From contig CADBUK010000151.1 of assembly GCA_902797915.1 (NCBI GenBank), forward strand, positions 1 to 15,329: a stretch of 15,329 nucleotides of DNA, written 5' to 3'. Positions within the stretch are counted from its first letter, which is position 1. Each line of letters starts with the position of its first letter. The DNA comes from Oscillospiraceae bacterium. GTDB lineage: Bacteria; Bacillota; Clostridia; Oscillospirales; Acutalibacteraceae. The translations under genes were made by a program, and so were the position numbers. The notes beneath the pieces were generated by a model. The model was not told the DNA's origin. It did not search any database and was given only the letters and a program-made list of their open reading frames with translations. Below, piece after piece: positions 1 to 8,266 of the stretch.

Positions 1-1731
1 AATAACCGCGGGTGCGCCGCTCATAAGCTCGCTCGCGTTCTGAACCTTCGGGAAAGCGGTAACGTCTCTCAGGCTGTCCGCGCCGCAGATAAGCATTGCA
101 AGCCTGTCAAGCCCTATGCCCATACCGCCGTGGGGCGGGGAAGCGTATTTGTAGGCTTCAACAAGGAAGCCGAATTTAGCCTCAATCTCCTCTTTTTCCA
201 TACCGAGAAGCTCAAACATCTTGTTCTGCAGCTCGCAGTCCGTAATTCTCATAGAGCCTGAGGAAAGCTCCGTGCCGTTAAGCACAAGGTCAAACGCCTT
301 TGCGCGAACCTTTGCCTTGTCTGTGTCAAGGTAGGGTATGCACTCCTCCATCGGCATTGTGAACGGGTGGTGCATTGCAACCCACTCGCCGCTGTCCTCG
401 TCAAATTCAAAGAAGGGCATTTCCGTAATCCACAGGAAATTCCATTCGTTATCGGGAATGATGTCAAGCTCCTTGGCAATGATAAGGCGCAGTGCGCCCA
501 TAACGGAAAGCGCAAGGCTTGTTTTATCGCTTATGATAAACACGCAGTCGCCCTTTTCAACGCCGAGGGTTTTAATAAGCTGCTCAAGCTCAAGCTCGGT
601 AATGAACTTGCCAAAGGAACAGTTGGGCGCTTCGTCAGCCCAGCGGATGTAGGCAAGTCCCTTTGCGCCGATACCCTTTGCGTATTCGGTAAGCTTGTCA
701 ATCTTCTTTCTTGAATAGGTCACAGCTGCGTTCTTTGCAACTATCGCCTTAACGCTGCCGCCTGCCTCAACCGCGTTTTTGAAAACGGCAAAATCGGTTT
801 TGCCCGCCCAGTCTGAGATATCCTCAATCAGCATTTCAAAGCGGGTGTCGGGTTTGTCGCTGCCGTATTTATTCATAGCCTCGGCAAAGGTCATCCTCGG
901 GAACGGGGAAACCAGATCGTCAACGCCGATTGTTTCCGCCATCAGCCTGCGGATGAAGCCCTCCGCCATATCCATAATATCGTCCGTGTCAACAAAGCTC
1001 ATCTCAAGGTCAATCTGTGTGAACTCGGGCTGGCGGTCGGCACGCAAATCCTCATCCCTGAAACAGCGCGCAAGCTGAATATACCTGTCAAAGCCCGAAA
1101 CCATAAGCAGCTGCTTGTAAATCTGCGGGCTCTGCGGCAGGGCGTAAAACTTGCCGTTATGAATTCGGCTCGGAATAACGTAGTCCCTTGCACCCTCGGG
1201 TGTGGATTTAATCATCATCGGGGTTTCGATTTCAAGGAAATCGTTTTCATAGAAGTATTCGCGCGCAATTCTTGCGATGTGGTGGCGCATAATGATATTC
1301 TTCGTCAGCCTCTCGTTACGCAGTGCAAGGTAACGGTATTTAAGCGTGGTTTCATCGCCTACCTCATCCTCCTTTGTAACCTCAAACGGAGGGGTCTGCG
1401 CCCTTGAAAGTATGCGAAGCTCAATAACAATAACCTCAATCTGACCCGTAGGAATGTCGTTGTTAACGCTCTCTCTCCTGCGGATGTAGCCGCGCACTGC
1501 AAGCACATCCTCGCTGCGCACGCTCTTTGCCTTTTCAAAAATTTCGGGGTCGGTGTTACCGTCAAACGCAAGCTGAACGATACCTGTTCTGTCCCTCAAA
1601 TCAATAAAAATCAGGTTGCCCAAATCTCTCTGGCGCTGTGCCCAGCCGAACAGAACAACTCCGCTGCCCACGTCAAGTGTGTGAAGCGTGCCGCAATAAG
1701 CGGTGCGTTTTAAGCCTTTAATGTTTTCCAT
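1..1731 (-). CDS. aspS: Aspartyl-tRNA synthetase (3' end cut by window edge)
   Basis: Class II synthetase that charges tRNA-Asp with aspartate in the cytoplasm. The frame is open from the ATG at 1731 to base 1 (577 codons). Bacterial AspRS is usually about 590-600 residues, so only a short C-terminal tail is missing. An OB-fold anticodon-binding domain fills roughly residues 1-105. Motif 2 (FRDEDLRADRQPEFTQ) starts at F224. The bacterial GAD-type insertion lies between motifs 2 and 3. Motif 3 (GIGLDRLAML) is near 538-547 and is followed by SLRDVTAFPK, a typical AspRS ending. It lies 17 bp after hisS with no terminator between, so the two are very likely cotranscribed, as is common in Bacillota. 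The start is preceded by GGAG and AGGA within the hisS-aspS gap. Whether it also charges tRNA-Asn cannot be told from the sequence alone. Confidence 0.97.
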   Translation of the reverse strand, partial: MENIKGLKRTAYCGTLHTLDVGSGVVLFGWAQRQRDLGNLIFIDLRDRTGIVQLAFDGNTDPEIFEKAKSVRSEDVLAVRGYIRRRESVNNDIPTGQIEVIVIELRILSRAQTPPFEVTKEDEVGDETTLKYRYLALRNERLTKNIIMRHHIARIAREYFYENDFLEIETPMMIKSTPEGARDYVIPSRIHNGKFYALPQSPQIYKQLLMVSGFDRYIQLARCFRDEDLRADRQPEFTQIDLEMSFVDTDDIMDMAEGFIRRLMAETIGVDDLVSPFPRMTFAEAMNKYGSDKPDTRFEMLIEDISDWAGKTDFAVFKNAVEAGGSVKAIVAKNAAVTYSRKKIDKLTEYAKGIGAKGLAYIRWADEAPNCSFGKFITELELEQLIKTLGVEKGDCVFIISDKTSLALSVMGALRLIIAKELDIIPDNEWNFLWITEMPFFEFDEDSGEWVAMHHPFTMPMEECIPYLDTDKAKVRAKAFDLVLNGTELSSGSMRITDCELQNKMFELLGMEKEEIEAKFGFLVEAYKYASPPHGGMGIGLDRLAMLICGADSLRDVTAFPKVQNASELMSGAPAVI

Positions 1732-1748
1732 AAATCCTTATTCTCCAG

Positions 1749-3098
1749 TTAGTTTTGATTATTTCCCAAGCCGAAAAGCGAGTTAAAATCAAGCTCCTCG
1801 CCGTTAATTTCAAGGTCTGCAAGCTGTTCTGAAAGCGTAATGCTGTAATAGCCGCTTACAAAGGTTGCCAGCGCAAGCTCGGTTTCGGTGCCGTTTTTCA
1901 TATCTTTAAGCTTTGCCACGCCCTCGTCAACCTCATTGTCGCCGATAACTATGGTGTATTTAGCGCCGAGCTTGTCAGCATATTTCATCTGCGCGCGCAG
2001 TGAACGCCCGTTAAGGTCGTACAGGCAGCTGAAGCCCTCGGCACGCATATCCTTTGCAATATCAACCGCCTTAAGCGTTGCCTTTTCGCCAAGCGCAACA
2101 ATGAATAAATCGGGCGCCGCAGCCTCGGGGAATTCGCAGCCCTGCGCTTCCATAAGCAGCATAAGCCTTTCAAGCCCCATACCGAAGCCGAGCGAGGGGG
2201 TGGGCTGTCCGCCGAGCTCCTCAATCAGCCCGTCGTATCTGCCGCCTCCGCAAACGGTGCCCTGCGCGCCGATGGAATCGGAAACAAATTCAAACACGGT
2301 TTTTGTATAATAATCAAGCCCGCGCACAATCCGCGGATTGATTGTATATTCAATATTCTGCGCGGTTAAGTATTCCTTAACCCTGTCAAAATGCTGCTGA
2401 CAGTCGTCGCAAAGGTAGTCAAGAATTACGGGCGCACCCTCGCCGATTTTTGAATCAACGGGGGATTTGCAGTCAAGAATTCTCATCGGGTTGCGGTCAA
2501 GGCGTTCCTTACAGGTGTCGCAAAGCTCGTCCTTATGCCCCGTAAAATATTCCTTTAAAGCTTCGTTATACTTTGCTCTGCATTCGGGGCAGCCGATTGA
2601 ATTGAGCTGCAGTTCCAAATCCTTAACGCCGAGCTCGTCAAACAGCGCCTTAGCCATTGCAATAATCTCCGCGTCTGCAAGCGGGGAAGCCGTGCCGAAG
2701 CACTCAACGCCGAACTGATGGAATTCCCTGAGCCTGCCCGCCTGCGGCTTTTCGTAGCGGTAGCAGGAGGTCAGGTAGCAAACCTTTTGCGGCAGCGCTT
2801 CGTTTGAAAGTCCGTTTTCAAGGAAGGAACGCGCAGCGCCTGCCGTTCCCTCGGGGCGCAGGGTAATGTTTCTGCCGCCCTTGTCGTCAAAGGAATACAT
2901 TTCCTTCTGCACAACGTCCGTCGTGTCGCCCACGCCGCGCTGAAAAAGCTCCGTATGCTCAAAAACGGGCGTGCGGATTTCTTTATATCCGAAGCGCTCT
3001 GCAATGTCAAGCGCAGTGCCTTCAATGTACTGGTTTTTGTGTACCTCTCTGGGCAGCACATCCTTTGTGCCTTTAATCGCTTTCGTAATTAATGCCAT
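1749..3098 (-). CDS. hisS: Histidyl-tRNA synthetase
   Basis: Class II synthetase that charges tRNA-His; 449 residues. Motif 1 is near 41-52 (IRTPVFEHTELF). Motif 2 is around 112-128, containing RYEKPQAGRLREFHQ. The histidine-specific HisA motif RGLDYYTKTVFEF is at 259-271 and motif 3, GFGMGLERLML, at 304-314. A middle segment carries cysteine pairs (C170/C173, C193/C196, C230/C233) of the kind seen in many Clostridia HisRS; zinc binding is possible but unproven. The usual family length is about 420, and the last 30 or so residues form an acidic tail beyond the usual anticodon-binding domain end. ATG at 3098 has GGAG 5 nt upstream. It is first of the hisS-aspS pair and sits only 22 bp after a strong hairpin that could limit readthrough from the MgsA-like gene. 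The leader is too short for a T-box. Confidence 0.97.
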   Translation of the reverse strand: MALITKAIKGTKDVLPREVHKNQYIEGTALDIAERFGYKEIRTPVFEHTELFQRGVGDTTDVVQKEMYSFDDKGGRNITLRPEGTAGAARSFLENGLSNEALPQKVCYLTSCYRYEKPQAGRLREFHQFGVECFGTASPLADAEIIAMAKALFDELGVKDLELQLNSIGCPECRAKYNEALKEYFTGHKDELCDTCKERLDRNPMRILDCKSPVDSKIGEGAPVILDYLCDDCQQHFDRVKEYLTAQNIEYTINPRIVRGLDYYTKTVFEFVSDSIGAQGTVCGGGRYDGLIEELGGQPTPSLGFGMGLERLMLLMEAQGCEFPEAAAPDLFIVALGEKATLKAVDIAKDMRAEGFSCLYDLNGRSLRAQMKYADKLGAKYTIVIGDNEVDEGVAKLKDMKNGTETELALATFVSGYYSITLSEQLADLEINGEELDFNSLFGLGNNQN

Positions 3099-3114
3099 AT
3101 ATTCTCCAATCGTA

Positions 3115-3169
3115 AAAACAGGGCGCAGGCCCCAACTTCTTTACGGAAGTTGGGGCAGCAACTGCGCCC
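3115..3169 (-). terminator. Two-tier hairpin before hisS (terminator or leader element)
   Basis: The outer 8-bp stem GGGCGCAG/CTGCGCCC (3121-3128 with 3162-3169) encloses an inner 10-bp perfect stem CCCCAACTTC/GAAGTTGGGG (3130-3139 with 3146-3155) with a 6-nt loop. On the minus strand the structure ends in CTGTTTTTACG, so it reads as an intrinsic terminator after the MgsA-like gene. On the plus strand it is followed by TATATTTTTTTG, so it could work both ways. The hisS ATG is only 22 bp beyond it, leaving no room for a separate promoter downstream. hisS must therefore be reached by readthrough or from a promoter upstream of or inside the hairpin. A hairpin of similar design lies at 12571-12621. 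Confidence 0.6.
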
Positions 3170-3188
3170 GTATATTTTTTTGTTAAAA

Positions 3189-3599
3189 CTAAGAGTTGTA
3201 ACGCGGATTTACAATTTCTCTCCACTCAAAGTCGCCGCGTTCAATTCCGCGCACCAATGCCTCCGCAGTGGCAATGTTTGTTGCGTAGGGAATGTTGTGA
3301 ACGTCGCAAAGACGCAGCAGGTCGTTGTCATTCGGCTCGTGCGGCTTCGGGTCAAGCGGGTCTCTGAAGAAGATTAATAAATCAATTTCATTATACGCAA
3401 TGCGGCTTGCAAGCTGCTGGCCGCCGCCGTGGCTTCCTAAAAGGAAGCAGTTGATGTCAAGCCCTGTCGCTTCATGAACGAGCTTGCCCGTAGTGCCAGT
3501 GGCACATAAATCGTGGCGGCTCATTATTCCGCAATAAGCAATACAGAACTGTACAAGTAATTCCTTCTTGGCGTCATGCGCTATAAGTGCAATATTCAA
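3189..3599 (-). CDS. mgsA: Methylglyoxal synthase-like protein with altered active site
   Basis: Clear MGS-fold family member (136 residues from TTG at 3599; E. coli MgsA has 152). Authentic MgsA converts dihydroxyacetone phosphate to methylglyoxal and phosphate. Family landmarks kept are AHD (H8, D9), K12, ATGTTG 33-38, FFRDPL with D80, and H87. However, the residues aligned to E. coli catalytic Asp71 and Asp101 are G60 (in GSHGGGQQ, normally G-x-x-GGDQQ) and N90 (in PHEPND, normally PH-x-PD). Methylglyoxal synthesis is therefore uncertain; it may be a phosphate-ligand binder or a variant enzyme. Start choice: an upstream in-frame GTG at 3608 lies inside the Shine-Dalgarno AGGTGG (3605-3610), which is 5 nt from the TTG, and the TTG gives the family-typical N-terminus MNIALIAHD. 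mgsA next to mre/PBP genes is a known Bacillota arrangement. Confidence 0.85.
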   Translation of the reverse strand: MNIALIAHDAKKELLVQFCIAYCGIMSRHDLCATGTTGKLVHEATGLDINCFLLGSHGGGQQLASRIAYNEIDLLIFFRDPLDPKPHEPNDNDLLRLCDVHNIPYATNIATAEALVRGIERGDFEWREIVNPRYNS

Positions 3600-3658
3600 A
3601 ATTTCCACCTCTTTTTGCTGCCGGTAAGTGCTGTGTATAAATAGTAATGCTTAAAATT

Positions 3659-3687
3659 AGGATAACATAATAATTTATTTTATTCAA
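3659..3687 (-). promoter_or_regulatory. Candidate sigma-A promoter of the MgsA-like gene
   Basis: On the minus strand TTGAAT (3687-3682), a 17-bp spacer and TATCCT (3664-3659) lie in a very AT-rich 147-bp gap between the PBP2 gene and the MgsA-like gene. The -10 box is only a fair match. I see no stable terminator hairpin after the PBP2 gene, so readthrough from the mre operon is also likely. Confidence 0.35.
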
Positions 3688-3746
3688 TAAAAATTTTATT
3701 ATTAAGGAATTTTCTAACATTTTACACAAAAAAGCAGCAAATTTTT

Positions 3747-5765
3747 TTACCCAAGCAAAACGCCCGTTCCCTGTGCGGGACGCTCATCAGTGTTGTTTGA
3801 ATAGTAGTAATCAATGATGGACGACGTAATGTCCGCCGTTGACGTACCCGAGCCCGCAAGCTCGATAACCGAGGCAATTGAAATCTCGGGCTTGTCGTAG
3901 GGTGCAAAGGTAATAAGAAAACCGTTGTTAACCTTCTGCCCGTTTTTAATAACCTGTGAGGTACCCGTTTTGCAGGCGACGGGGGTACTTATCTGGCTGA
4001 AAACGGACGCGGATCCGCCGCTTGTTGCAACCATTCGCATGCCCTCCTGCACGATGTTAAAGGTGTTGTCCGAAATAGGCAAATCCTCCGCAACTGCGGC
4101 GCCCTTTTCGTCAACCGTACCCGTCGATGTGTTTATAACGGATTTAACGAAGTGTAGCTCGTATCTCGTACCCTTGTTTGCAACCGTTGCGCAGTAATTG
4201 CACAGCTGCAGCGGGGTAAACAGGTTGTCTGACTGACCGATACCGCTTTGAATAGTATCGCCCATCTGCCAGGTTTTATTATATTTTTCGGCGCTTGCGG
4301 GTCCTGCAAGCACGCCCGAAGCCTCTTTGATTTCAACGCCCGTCTTTTCGCCGAGCCCGAACATTGAGGCGTACTGGTTCATCTTTGCAATTCCCAGATT
4401 GTCCGCAACGTTGTAAAAGAAGATGTTGCAGGAATCGCGCAGAGCGGTTCTTACGTTTTCGCCGCCGTGCGCTTTGTTGTTAAGGCAGTGGAAGGTTATG
4501 TCGTAATACTGCCACGAGCCGTTGCAGTAAAACTTTGTTGACTCGGTCAGCACACCTTCCTCAAGCCCTGCGCATGCCATCATCGGCTTAAAGGTTGAGC
4601 CGGGGGCGTATGTACCAAGCGCAAAGCGGTTGAAAAGGGGAGTGCGCCTGTTTTCAACCAAATCGGAATAATGCTCGTAATAATCGTTAATGTTGTAGGT
4701 CGGGTACGAAGCCGCAGCCAGCACCTCGCCCGAATTAACGTCCTCAACAACTACAGCGCCCGCGCTGTTTGCAATGCTTACGCTGTTGCAGGTGTCGCGC
4801 AGCTTTTCCTGTGCAAGATGCTGCAAATCCCTGTCAATTGTAAGGACGATAGTGTTGCCCTGAACGGGGTTTTTAGTAACCTCTTTGCTTACAACGTTGC
4901 CGTCGCTGTCTATTTTAACGGTCAGCTCGCCGGGCGTTCCCCTCAGCTCGCTTTCCATTGCGGATTCAATTCCGCTTTCGCCTATGGTGTCGGTAATGCT
5001 GTAGCCGCTGTCTTTAAGCTTGTCATACTCCTCGGCGTTGATTTTTCTGATTGTGCCGAGAATGTGGGGCGCAAGACCGCTGTCCGTATATTCGCGGTAA
5101 GCCACCGCTTTAACGTCTGCGCCGCGGTAGGTTTCGGCGCTTTCCTTGATTGCGGCAACGGTTTCGTCGCTGACGTCGTCCGCAATTGTTATCGGATTTT
5201 CTATCGCAAACAGCAGGCGGGTAAGCTCATATCTTATTCCGCCTATTTTAAATGCGGTTTCCGTGTCGTAATCCTCAAGCCCGTAAAGCTCAACCATTGT
5301 GTCAAAGCAGTTTTGCGCGGTTGCGTATTTCTGCAGGTTGAACATATCCTTGCTTTTCATCGTTGTAATAGCCTTTTCGTCGTCGGTAAAGCTGATACTG
5401 CTGCCGTCGTACTCAAGCGGCAGATTGTAAACGTATTCCTCGCCGTTAGCCTCAAAAAGACGTATCAGGTTAAGTATAATCTGATTTCTTGCCGCATTGT
5501 CGGTCTTGGCAGGGAAGTAAGCGGCGTCAAGCACTATTGAATTGCCCTGCCTGTTTGTTACGAGGGAGTTACCGTTTCTGTCCACAATTTCGCCCCTTGC
5601 GGCTTCAAGCGGCACGGTGTAGGTCTTTACTGCGTTGTTCTGCGATTTGTAGTACTCTTCATTTACAATCTGAATATCGTAAAGCTTGTACCCGAACCCA
5701 AGCACGAGCGCGGCAACAAGTATTAATGCCACAACCGCTCTGGCGCTGAAATGTATGCTTTTCAC
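3747..5765 (-). CDS. mrdA: Penicillin-binding protein 2, class B transpeptidase
   Basis: 672-residue monofunctional DD-transpeptidase that cross-links peptidoglycan during side-wall elongation with RodA and the Mre complex. It has a short cytoplasmic start, one membrane anchor at about residues 9-27, a PBP dimerisation domain (containing AARGEIVDRNG at 55-65 and a variable linker with GTIRKI), then the transpeptidase domain. Catalytic motifs are all present: S390-T-F-K393 (in APGSTFKP), S445-C-N447 and K599-T-G601. The start is GTG at 5765, with GGGAGG about 7 nt upstream. It lies 52 bp after mreD with no terminator, so it is part of the mre operon. Position next to mreBCD supports the elongation-type (PBP2/PbpA) role rather than the division-type FtsI or sporulation SpoVD role, although paralogues exist in spore-formers. 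Confidence 0.93.
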   Translation of the reverse strand: MKSIHFSARAVVALILVAALVLGFGYKLYDIQIVNEEYYKSQNNAVKTYTVPLEAARGEIVDRNGNSLVTNRQGNSIVLDAAYFPAKTDNAARNQIILNLIRLFEANGEEYVYNLPLEYDGSSISFTDDEKAITTMKSKDMFNLQKYATAQNCFDTMVELYGLEDYDTETAFKIGGIRYELTRLLFAIENPITIADDVSDETVAAIKESAETYRGADVKAVAYREYTDSGLAPHILGTIRKINAEEYDKLKDSGYSITDTIGESGIESAMESELRGTPGELTVKIDSDGNVVSKEVTKNPVQGNTIVLTIDRDLQHLAQEKLRDTCNSVSIANSAGAVVVEDVNSGEVLAAASYPTYNINDYYEHYSDLVENRRTPLFNRFALGTYAPGSTFKPMMACAGLEEGVLTESTKFYCNGSWQYYDITFHCLNNKAHGGENVRTALRDSCNIFFYNVADNLGIAKMNQYASMFGLGEKTGVEIKEASGVLAGPASAEKYNKTWQMGDTIQSGIGQSDNLFTPLQLCNYCATVANKGTRYELHFVKSVINTSTGTVDEKGAAVAEDLPISDNTFNIVQEGMRMVATSGGSASVFSQISTPVACKTGTSQVIKNGQKVNNGFLITFAPYDKPEISIASVIELAGSGTSTADITSSIIDYYYSNNTDERPAQGTGVLLG

Positions 5766-5817
5766 GGCTTTTCCTCCCTTCTTATAAATTAGTTAACCTA
5801 TAATTCCTCATTCCGCA

Positions 5818-6354
5818 TTATTTTTTTATTGCGGGTACGGCGGGCCTGTTAAGCGCCTTTTTTACGGGGCTTATGCACAGCCATACTATCGGCGTAACCG
5901 CAATTGTGTAAATTGCGCTCGGAATGTAGAAGCTGAACAGTGTCAGCTCCGAGCCCTGCATATTTTTAAAAATGATGAAAAACAGCCAGTACAGCAGGCA
6001 GTATGCAAATATTTCCGCTGCGGAAAAGATAAAGCCTGTCAGAAACGTTGCACGAACGTAGTAGGTAATAAGCGCCGCGCAGAAAAAGCAGAAAAGGCAG
6101 ATGAAAACCGCGTTAAAGCCGTGGTGGCGTGCCGCGGTCAAATCCCACAGCATTCCGCCGAAGAGCCCCAGCATTCCTGCCCAGAATTCATCCTCGCCTA
6201 TCCCGATAATCATACACACGGGCAGCAGCAAAAAGCAGCGTGCGCCGCCGATTTCAAGCGTAAGCCCGTCGGTATTCTGAATAAGCGCCGCAAGTGAAAT
6301 GATTATCATATACGTAACAGCCTTGCCGATACGCTGTCTGTATGATAAATCCAT
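5818..6354 (-). CDS. mreD: Rod shape-determining membrane protein MreD
   Basis: 178-residue, strongly hydrophobic protein with about five predicted membrane segments, the usual size and shape of MreD. MreD joins MreC in the membrane part of the elongasome. Sequence conservation in this family is low, so the call rests on hydrophobicity, size and position directly after mreC. The start ATG overlaps the mreC stop by one base (TAATG), a sign of translational coupling. The PBP2 gene follows after 52 bp. Confidence 0.88.
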   Translation of the reverse strand: MDLSYRQRIGKAVTYMIIISLAALIQNTDGLTLEIGGARCFLLLPVCMIIGIGEDEFWAGMLGLFGGMLWDLTAARHHGFNAVFICLFCFFCAALITYYVRATFLTGFIFSAAEIFAYCLLYWLFFIIFKNMQGSELTLFSFYIPSAIYTIAVTPIVWLCISPVKKALNRPAVPAIKK

Positions 6355-7196
6355 TACTGCCCCCCGCTTTCAAAGCCTGTAAGCACAAGGCAGTTGGAAA
6401 TATTGTTTACGTCAATGCCGGGCTGAATAACGGCGTAAGAGGCGATGGAGGTTTCCTCCTCGTTAATCTCCTCAACCGTGCCGATAACAAGCCCCTCGGG
6501 AATACTGCCGCTGATACCTGCCGTGCTTATGATTGAGCCGTAGGTAACAGAGGTGTTCGATTCAAGGTTTGCCATCTTGCATTTGCCGTGGGAAGCAAGG
6601 CGGGAATCGCCCGTAACGTACGAAATCTCGCCTGAAATAATCTCGTAAGCGGAAACGGAAAAATCAGGGTCAAGAATTGTTTTAACAACGCTGTAGGTGG
6701 GGTACGCCTTGTCAATAACGCCAACAATATAGTTACCGTACAGCACTGCGTCACCCTCTTTAATGCCGCTCATAACGCCCTTGCTTATGGTGTAGGAGCC
6801 GTAGATGTCCGCCGCGTCGCGCCCCGTAACGCTTGCCTCAACAAACGTAAAGTCGGGGTTATCCTCCTTGAGCCCAAGCGCGTCCTTGTAAAGCGCGTTC
6901 TGCTTTTGCAGATTTTCATAGTCGGACAGCTGGTCCTGCAGTGCGCCAACCTGCTGTTCAAGGTAGTCTATGCGCTTCAGGTATTCCGCGTTGCCGCTTG
7001 CCTCGCCGAAAACGTATGTAATCCCGTTTGAAATTTTTGTAGCCACCCAGTTAGCAGGGGAAAATATAGTGCCGATAACGCTTGACTGTGCCGTTTCGCC
7101 GCTTCCGTTTGCCGCGCAGAGAAGCGCGCCGGCAAGTATCAGCGCAATGATTGCCGCTATCAGCTTAAAGCGTGTGCTTTTAAAAAGCTCTTTCAT
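6354..7196 (-). CDS. mreC: Cell shape-determining protein MreC
   Basis: 280-residue bitopic membrane protein that links MreB to the periplasmic-side wall machinery and activates elongation PBPs. A single membrane segment lies at about residues 10-29, followed by a predicted coiled coil at about 68-105 (YLKRIDYLEQQVGALQDQL is heptad-like). The C-terminal half is the double beta-barrel domain typical of MreC, with the family-type GDAVLYGNYIVGVI and a late PEGLVIGTV segment. ATG at 7196 follows an AAAGGA sequence about 11 nt upstream. It lies 23 bp after mreB and overlaps mreD. Confidence 0.95.
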   Translation of the reverse strand: MKELFKSTRFKLIAAIIALILAGALLCAANGSGETAQSSVIGTIFSPANWVATKISNGITYVFGEASGNAEYLKRIDYLEQQVGALQDQLSDYENLQKQNALYKDALGLKEDNPDFTFVEASVTGRDAADIYGSYTISKGVMSGIKEGDAVLYGNYIVGVIDKAYPTYSVVKTILDPDFSVSAYEIISGEISYVTGDSRLASHGKCKMANLESNTSVTYGSIISTAGISGSIPEGLVIGTVEEINEEETSIASYAVIQPGIDVNNISNCLVLTGFESGGQ

Positions 7197-7219
7197 TATC
7201 TATCTAAGTCCTTTAATAA

Positions 7220-8200
7220 TTATCTTGCTCGTCTGAGCTTCATTGCAGTTCCGATTGCAACTGCCTCCATCGGATTTTCGGGAATATGAACCTGCATTTT
7301 TGTTTCCTTTGAAATCAGCTCTGCAAGCCCCTTCAGCAGCGCAGTGCCGCCCGTAAGGTAGATGCCCCTGTCAATAATATCAGCCGCAAGCTCGGGCAGT
7401 GTAACCTCAAGCGTCTCTCTGATTGCGGTAATAATTTCGCTTACGGGCTCAAGCAGAACCTCTCTTATTTGCTCCGACGTAACCTCAACGGCTTTCGGCA
7501 GACCGTCGGTCAGATTTCTGCCCCTGACCTCCATTGCGCCCTCGCCGTCGTACGCTGCAACAGAGCCTATTTTAAGCTTGATATCCTCAGCCGTAACGTC
7601 GCCTATAAGCAGGTTGTGGTTTTTCTTCAAATAATTGATTATTGCTTCATTAAGCGCGTTGCCCGCGATTTTAACGCTTTTTCTTGCCGCAATTCCTCCA
7701 AGCGAAATAACCGCAATATCGCAGGTGCCGCCGCCGATGTCAACCACCATTGAGCCCGTTGCGTCGTAAACGGGAAGCCCTGCGCCGAGAGCAGCCGCCA
7801 TAGGCTCCTCAATCAGTTCAACCTCCTGAATCCCTGCCGAGCGTGCGGCGTCCTCAACCGCTCTGCGCTCAACCTCAGTAACGCCGCTCGGTACGGTAAC
7901 AACCGCCCTTGTTCTTGCAAACATTGAAGCTTTTGAAGCGCCGAAGATGAAGCTGTGCAGCATATCCGCCGTCATATCAAAATCCGCAATAACGCCCTCG
8001 CGCAGCGGTTTAATTGCAACTATTGAGCCGGGCGTTCTGCCAATCATTTCCTTTGCTCTGTCGCCCGTAGCAAGCACTCTGCGTGATTTTACGTCAACCG
8101 CAACAACGCTTGGCTCGCGTATAATAATCCTGCCCCTTCTGTCGCAGATAACAGTGTTTTCAGTGCCTAAATCAATACCGATGTCCCTTGTTAAAATCAT
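7220..8200 (-). CDS. mreB: Rod shape-determining actin homologue MreB
   Basis: 326-residue bacterial actin that polymerises on the inner membrane and guides side-wall synthesis. ATP-binding signatures are complete: phosphate-1 GIDLGTENT (8-16), the connecting segment EEPMAAALGAG (131-141), phosphate-2 DIGGGTCDIAVIS (154-166) and adenosine LTGGTALLKGL (282-292). An in-frame TTG at 8221 would add seven charged residues (KEREKR-like). I prefer the ATG at 8200, which gives the family-typical N-terminus MILTRDIGIDLGT, with purine-rich AAAGAGAGAG as the ribosome site. First gene of mreBCD-PBP2 and preceded by a good sigma-A promoter. It could be named mbl or mreBH if a second copy exists elsewhere, but adjacency to mreCD favours mreB. 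Confidence 0.97.
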   Translation of the reverse strand: MILTRDIGIDLGTENTVICDRRGRIIIREPSVVAVDVKSRRVLATGDRAKEMIGRTPGSIVAIKPLREGVIADFDMTADMLHSFIFGASKASMFARTRAVVTVPSGVTEVERRAVEDAARSAGIQEVELIEEPMAAALGAGLPVYDATGSMVVDIGGGTCDIAVISLGGIAARKSVKIAGNALNEAIINYLKKNHNLLIGDVTAEDIKLKIGSVAAYDGEGAMEVRGRNLTDGLPKAVEVTSEQIREVLLEPVSEIITAIRETLEVTLPELAADIIDRGIYLTGGTALLKGLAELISKETKMQVHIPENPMEAVAIGTAMKLRRAR

Positions 8201-8222
8201 CCTTTTTTCTCTCTCTTTCAAA

Positions 8223-8243
8223 ACGGATATTTTAAAAATCCGT
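8223..8243 (-). other. Small hairpin in the mreB leader
   Basis: ACGGAT/ATCCGT form a 6-bp stem around a 9-nt AT-rich loop in the 5' untranslated region of the mre operon, between the promoter and the mreB ribosome site. It is followed on the minus strand by TTTTG only, too weak a tail for a clear terminator. Function unknown. Confidence 0.35.
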
Positions 8244-8266
8244 ATAATAATCCATTATTAAATCAC

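Noticed and set aside
3099..3188. T-box riboswitch before hisS
   Set aside because: The gap is only 90 nt, has no specifier stem or AGGGUGGNACCGCG-like antiterminator sequence, and is mostly filled by one symmetrical hairpin.
4671..5540. A 289-codon open frame on the plus strand inside the PBP2 gene
   Set aside because: It is fully antisense to a clear penicillin-binding protein, has no recognisable domain and no good ribosome site; it results from the codon pattern of the opposite strand.
8201..8221. Longer mreB starting at TTG 8221
   Set aside because: The added residues are the translated purine-rich ribosome site, and the ATG at 8200 gives the normal MreB N-terminus.
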